From the NCBI GenBank assembly GCA_046756985.1, contig JBHHXG010000021.1, positions 1 to 26,067 of the forward strand: DNA of 26,067 bases, read 5' to 3'. This DNA comes from JBHHXG01 sp046756985 (GTDB lineage Bacteria > Pseudomonadota > Zetaproteobacteria > Mariprofundales > Mariprofundaceae). Below, one piece after another: positions 22,642-26,067 of this stretch. The notes below the pieces were generated by a model. The model was given only the letters and a program-made list of their open reading frames with translations. It had not been told where the DNA came from and made no database searches. The position numbers and the translations under genes are program-made. The stretch's first letter is position 1; every line of letters starts with the position of its first letter.

Positions 22642-24096
22642 TCAGGCCTCCGATTCCGCTTTCTGTGTGGCCTTAGCCTGCCACAGTGGAAGCCTGATAT
22701 AGAAGGTGCAACCTTTCCCCTCGCCATCGCTGATTGCGGCAATGGCCCCTCCGTGCGCATCAACAATGCGTTTGCTCAGGTAAAGCCCGATCCCCAGTCC
22801 GCTGACCTTGTTGGTTGCAAACAGATTGAACAGCCGGTGTTTCAGAAAAGAGGCCGAGATGCCACTTCCTGTATCGCGCACCCGAATCTGCGCCTGGACC
22901 TTACCAGACTTTGTTTTAACCTCTTCGGCATCAATGTACAGGTCCCCTTTGCCCTGCATGGCCTGTATCGCATTGTCATACAGGTTTTCCAGTACGCCCT
23001 GCAGCATCTCGGCATCACCGCTAACCATTGAAATCGGCTTGATATCCCGGTGGACTTTGATGCCCTCCGGCCACAACCGATCCTTCACACTGCTATGCAA
23101 TAGCGCCACGAGATCGAGCGGTGCCAGCGAGGGGTTCAGCGGCGCCCTTGGGTCAGCCAACCGCTGCATCAACGTCTGCATGCGCCCGACAACCTTGCGG
23201 ATCGCATCTACCAGCCGGTTTGCGTCTTCAGCCTCCAGCTTTCCGGAACCAATATGGTGCGCCAGAAACGACAGGTCATGCAGACGGTTTTTCAGATCGT
23301 GCGAATGCAACTGCCGGGTTACCCGCGTCAGCGAATCCAGCCGTGCCGCCTCGATCTGCTGATGCGACAGCCGGGCATGCTCCAGGCTCATTGCAGCAAA
23401 ACGCGCCAGACTGCCGAGCGTTTCCATTTCATCATCATCGGCCGGCCAACCATCGTTGCGCGGGCCCAGATAAAGATAGGCCTTGCCGGTATGACGCGGC
23501 AGGGAAAGACAGAGTTCGTAATCGGAATGCACATTCCTCAATGCTGGATGGTCTTCCAGTTCCGGCGCGCTTGCCGATGCGGGATAAACATACACCTTGC
23601 CTCCGCCAATGCGGCGCTCATCCAGGGCGGCTGCCTTGCGGTGGCTGACCTTGCAAATGCGTTCGAGCACGGCATGTTCAATATTCTGTGCCGGCAAATC
23701 GGCAAGATCTCCCGCTCCCAGCTGACGGATGGCGGCAAGCATATCCAGGTGTCTTCGGAAAAAGATACGGTCAATGCTACGCTGCATGGCATGCACCATC
23801 GGCGAGAAAAAAACCGCTGCTGCCAGTGCCGCCAGCACCATGGCCCAGATGGATACGGCATGCCCCGTCAGATAGAAAAAGGCCGATTCGGCCAGCATCA
23901 ACGCAACAAAGAACATGCCCAGCGCCGCGCAGCTGGCCAGAAAATAGGCGAATGAATGCAGGAAGCGCCTGAATGAAAAAATCAGGCGATGGCCAAATGT
24001 CCTGCCGACGGCTTCAGGGATGTTCCGGCTCCAGCTGCTCTTTACTGGAGCTGAAGTCCCGCATGACCTGATGCAGCCGTTCACGACCAGCCGCAT
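22642..24096 (-). CDS. PrsK-like membrane sensor histidine kinase
   Basis: The product has two membrane helices (about residues 47-77 and 80-100), then the juxtamembrane motif MQRSIDRIFFRRHLD, a degenerate GAF-like region (about 135-240), an H-box QLHSHDLKNRLHDLSFL (His266) and a HATPase domain (NLYDNAIQAM, VRDTGSGIS, LFATNKVSGLGIGLYLSKRI). HDLKN and the FFRRHLD motif resemble PrsK of exosortase clusters, but the long multi-helix N-terminus of PrsK is missing. The only canonical starts before the first helix are ATG 24096 and GTG 24084, both inside dapA and without ribosome-binding sites, so the real start is uncertain. The regulator gene follows after 2 nt. Confidence 0.82.
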   Translation of the reverse strand: MRLVVNGCIRSCGTSAPVKSSWSRNIPEAVGRTFGHRLIFSFRRFLHSFAYFLASCAALGMFFVALMLAESAFFYLTGHAVSIWAMVLAALAAAVFFSPMVHAMQRSIDRIFFRRHLDMLAAIRQLGAGDLADLPAQNIEHAVLERICKVSHRKAAALDERRIGGGKVYVYPASASAPELEDHPALRNVHSDYELCLSLPRHTGKAYLYLGPRNDGWPADDDEMETLGSLARFAAMSLEHARLSHQQIEAARLDSLTRVTRQLHSHDLKNRLHDLSFLAHHIGSGKLEAEDANRLVDAIRKVVGRMQTLMQRLADPRAPLNPSLAPLDLVALLHSSVKDRLWPEGIKVHRDIKPISMVSGDAEMLQGVLENLYDNAIQAMQGKGDLYIDAEEVKTKSGKVQAQIRVRDTGSGISASFLKHRLFNLFATNKVSGLGIGLYLSKRIVDAHGGAIAAISDGEGKGCTFYIRLPLWQAKATQKAESEA

Positions 24097-24913
24097 CCAG
24101 CACTGTCAGTGGCAGGCGCAGGCTATCTTCCATCCACCCCATCATGGCGCAGGCGGCCTTGACAGGAATCGGATTACTCTGCATGAACATCGCGGTATTC
24201 AATTCCATCAGGGCAGCATGCGCCGTGCGCGCAGTCACAATATCGCCTGCCCGCATGGCCTCGGTCAGCTGCTTCATTGTCCGTGGCGCAACATTGGAAA
24301 CGACCGAGATCACACCCGAGCCGCCCAGCGCCATAAACGGCAGCACAGTAGCATCATCGCCCGAATAAAACTCGATGCGCCCGTCACAGGCAGCCATGGT
24401 TTGCGTCAGCTGCGCCATATCCGCCGTTGCATCCTTGATGGCGATAATATTGGCAATGCGGGACAGACGCCCGACCGTTTCCGGCAGCATGTTCGAATTT
24501 GTACGGCCCGGCACGTTGTACAGCACCTGCGGCAGGTGCACGGCCTCGGCCACGGCCCTGTAGTGCTGGTAGATGCCCTCCTGTGTCGGCTTGTTATAAT
24601 ACGGCGAAATCAGCAGCGCCGCATCGGCACCCAGATCCTTGGCGGCCTGCGTCAACTCAATGGACTCAGCCGTATTGTTACTGCCGGTTCCGGCAATCAC
24701 CGGTACGCGGCCATTCACATGCTGGACAGAGATATCAATCAGATGCCTGTGCTCATCAAACGAAAGTGTGGCCGCCTCACCGGTTGTTCCGGCAGGTACC
24801 ACACCATCCACGCCAGCCTCGATCTGCCGGTCCAGATGAGCGCGGAATGCATCTTCATCAATCTTTCCATTCTTAAATGGGGTGACCAGCGCGGTCATCG
24901 TGCCGTGAAACAT
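24014..24913 (-). CDS. dapA: 4-Hydroxy-tetrahydrodipicolinate synthase (DapA)
   Basis: DapA condenses pyruvate with aspartate semialdehyde in the first committed step of lysine and diaminopimelate synthesis. The 299-residue TIM barrel has the pyruvate pocket AGTTGEAATL, SPYYNKPTQEG, Tyr132 in LYNVPGRT, and the Schiff-base Lys160 in IIAIKDATAD. GSGVISVVSNVAP near residue 205 completes the family pattern. GGAGG precedes the ATG. The last 83 nt overlap the annotated frame of the downstream kinase. In related bacteria dapA is usually followed by bamC or purC; here it leads into a signalling cassette. Confidence 0.97.
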   Translation of the reverse strand: MFHGTMTALVTPFKNGKIDEDAFRAHLDRQIEAGVDGVVPAGTTGEAATLSFDEHRHLIDISVQHVNGRVPVIAGTGSNNTAESIELTQAAKDLGADAALLISPYYNKPTQEGIYQHYRAVAEAVHLPQVLYNVPGRTNSNMLPETVGRLSRIANIIAIKDATADMAQLTQTMAACDGRIEFYSGDDATVLPFMALGGSGVISVVSNVAPRTMKQLTEAMRAGDIVTARTAHAALMELNTAMFMQSNPIPVKAACAMMGWMEDSLRLPLTVLDAAGRERLHQVMRDFSSSKEQLEPEHP

Positions 24914-24933
24914 CAGAACCTCCGTAGCAGCTA

Positions 24934-24939
24934 ACTATA
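24934..24939 (-). promoter_or_regulatory. Candidate -10 box of dapA
   Basis: TATAGT on the minus strand lies 20 nt before the dapA ATG. A good -35 is not evident (CTTTTG at 17 bp, TTGCCG at only 14 bp). The gap 24914-25008 otherwise shows nothing recognisable. Confidence 0.35.
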
Positions 24940-25008
24940 GCCTAATGATTGAGCGGCAAAAGAGGAGAAATCAGGCTGGCGTACAGTGGCCGGCATTTTG
25001 ATGCCCAA

Positions 25009-25170
25009 TCAGGTTTTTTTCGCTATCAGGTATCGAAGGGGAAAACCCAGTATTTTCGAATGATTGAATTCCGAGGCCCTGACTTCCATCAGCCTGGTGT
25101 GATATTCCATGATGCCGACCCAGGCATCAAAGAACCGCGGATGTGAGGCGTAAGCGCTTTCGATGTCCAT
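25009..25170 (-). CDS. Possible small protein of 53 residues
   Basis: Downstream of the methyltransferase on the same strand, an ATG preceded by AAGGGAT (and AGAGG further up) opens a 53-codon frame beginning MDIESAYASHPRFFDAWVGI and ending LRYLIAKKT. It is mixed aromatic/charged and reads like protein with helical periodicity, and it fills most of the gap between dapA and the methyltransferase. The antisense 24949-25146 frame is also open, so chance cannot be excluded. I recognise no family. Confidence 0.4.
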   Translation of the reverse strand: MDIESAYASHPRFFDAWVGIMEYHTRLMEVRASEFNHSKILGFPLRYLIAKKT

Positions 25171-25192
25171 ATCCCTTAACTTGAACCTCTTG

Positions 25193-25864
25193 TTACTTCC
25201 GGGGTTTTTCGATTACGAACGCCAGAAACGGCCATAATGGAAACCCAATTTGTTTTTTGAACACCACCTTAGCTCCGGCCTGCTCCAGTGTGGCAAGGAC
25301 GGACACCGATCGACACCCCATCGACAGGGAAGGAAACCTCCAGGCCAAGCCCTCGAATATGTCCGCCAACCACTTTACCCACGGGCTCTCCGGATCAGTG
25401 GAATGCGCGATGCCAATGCGCCCACCGGGTTTGACGACCCGGTACATTTCCATTGCAGCCCTGGCCGGATCATACAACGGGCACAGGCTGTAGGTGGAAA
25501 GCACCACATCGAAGGTGTTGTCATCAAAAGACAGCTGATGCATATCGCCGGCCTGGAACTCAACCTGCCCTGACAGGCCCTTCTGTTCTGCTTTCTTCCT
25601 GGCCATCGCCAGCATGCCGTCACTTAGATCGAACATTGTTACCATGCCATCCGGCCCGGCCTTTTCAGCCGCAAGCAGCCCGGTGGAACCGGTGCCTGCC
25701 CCGCAGTCCAGTACCTTGTCTCCAGCCTGAACCGCATATTTAACCACCATTTCGCGGCCAGCCTGGTCGGAGTGCACCGTGAAAAAGGCATGCTGCGCGT
25801 CATACCGTTTTGCGATGCGATTATAAACGGCCTTGAGTGTTTTCGTATCCAGTGCTTTCCGCAT
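25193..25864 (-). CDS. UbiE-like class I SAM-dependent methyltransferase
   Basis: The 223-residue product carries the SAM motif KVLDCGAGTGSTGLL, an acidic loop VTMFDLSDGMLAMARKKAE, GDMHQLSFDDNTFDVVLSTY and VVKPGGRIGIAHSTD. The N-terminus (LKAVYNRIAKRYDAQHAFFT) resembles UbiE/MenG-type quinone C-methyltransferases and relatives acting on small hydrophobic substrates. It lacks the RFLxPL-type ending of UbiE proper, so the substrate is unknown. AGAGG precedes the ATG. It is followed by the 53-residue candidate and preceded by the Dabb-domain gene, probably in one transcript. Confidence 0.85.
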   Translation of the reverse strand: MRKALDTKTLKAVYNRIAKRYDAQHAFFTVHSDQAGREMVVKYAVQAGDKVLDCGAGTGSTGLLAAEKAGPDGMVTMFDLSDGMLAMARKKAEQKGLSGQVEFQAGDMHQLSFDDNTFDVVLSTYSLCPLYDPARAAMEMYRVVKPGGRIGIAHSTDPESPWVKWLADIFEGLAWRFPSLSMGCRSVSVLATLEQAGAKVVFKKQIGFPLWPFLAFVIEKPRK

Positions 25865-25920
25865 TTGACTGCCTCTGTTTCTATTCTAGAGGCTTTCAAG
25901 AGAGATGATGCGTTCCAGTT

Positions 25921-26067
25921 TCAGGCCTCGTAATCAACCACAGTGCGGGAAGTTGCTGCTTCTTTGACAAGTGGAACCACGGCCTGATGCTCGGGATGGG
26001 ACTGGTAGGCATCCAGCGCTTCGCGGCTTTCCAATTCCGCGACCAGCACCAGATCAGCGGACTGTTC
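25921..26067 (-). CDS. Dabb (stress-responsive alpha/beta barrel) domain protein, 3' part only
   Basis: The window cuts the gene; the last 48 codons are present. They encode ADLVLVAELESREALDAYQS, then HPEHQAVVPLVK and a final TSRTVVDYEA, the typical C-terminal half of the Dabb fold (strand, helix with YQ-HP-H, then V-VDYE strand). Such proteins are small dimeric ferredoxin-like barrels of about 100 residues with varied or unknown roles. The 57-nt gap to the methyltransferase suggests cotranscription. Confidence 0.8.
   Translation of the reverse strand, partial: EQSADLVLVAELESREALDAYQSHPEHQAVVPLVKEAATSRTVVDYEA

Noticed and set aside
24020..24934. Long plus-strand open frame of 304 codons opposite dapA
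   Set aside because: dapA is a complete recognised enzyme on the other strand; the opposite frame is His/Arg-rich without any motif and is a codon-bias shadow.
24949..25146. Plus-strand 65-codon frame starting with TTG
   Set aside because: TTG start without a convincing ribosome-binding site context, no recognisable motif, and it opposes the more protein-like minus-strand frame.

Overview
The window is ordinary chromosomal DNA of a Gram-negative proteobacterium with about 53-55% GC by eye. Signs are a Crp-type palindrome, SecG, tpiA-secG-tRNA-Leu order, an E. coli-type beta carbonic anhydrase, bioF-bioH-bioC-bioD order, a sigma-32-type clpB promoter and a periplasmic monohaem cytochrome c. 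The mix of gamma/beta-like genes with many sensory kinases and a small cytochrome would fit an iron-oxidising zetaproteobacterium such as Mariprofundus, but that is a guess from gene content. I see no insertion sequence, prophage, CRISPR array or rRNA.

Layout. (1) 1-3.8 kb is housekeeping: tRNA-Leu(GAG), secG and tpiA on the minus strand, rsmA on the plus strand, then can, grxC and comF on the minus strand. (2) 3.8-7.6 kb is a tightly packed biotin operon, bioF-bioH-bioC-bioD, followed by a receiver-only response regulator; bioA and bioB are not in the window. (3) 7.6-10.6 kb holds a minus-strand Nudix hydrolase and an OmpR-family regulator plus sensor kinase. The kinase reading frame has no ATG/GTG/TTG upstream of its first membrane helix. 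(4) 10.6-12.8 kb has two tandem secreted TolB-like beta-propeller proteins, divergent from ilvC (13.1-14.1 kb). (5) 14.2-18.1 kb on the minus strand has a small lipoprotein, smpB, a cytochrome c and clpB with a clear heat-shock promoter. (6) 18.1-24.9 kb on the minus strand is the most unusual part. dapA is followed by a membrane kinase and an AAA+ response regulator resembling the PrsK/PrsR pair of exosortase (PEP-CTERM/XrtA) systems. After these come a small secreted beta-rich protein of unknown function and a hybrid kinase carrying a THI5/NMT1-like periplasmic binding domain, PAS and a C-terminal receiver. The AAA+ regulator has GAFAGA where sigma-54 activators normally have GAFTGA. (7) 25.0-26.1 kb has a possible 53-residue small gene, a UbiE-like methyltransferase and the 3' end of a Dabb-domain gene.

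The best candidate for an undescribed system is the two-kinase, one-AAA+-regulator, one-secreted-protein cassette at 18.1-24.1 kb. The second most interesting signal is the apparent non-canonical start of the sensor kinase at 9.05 kb.
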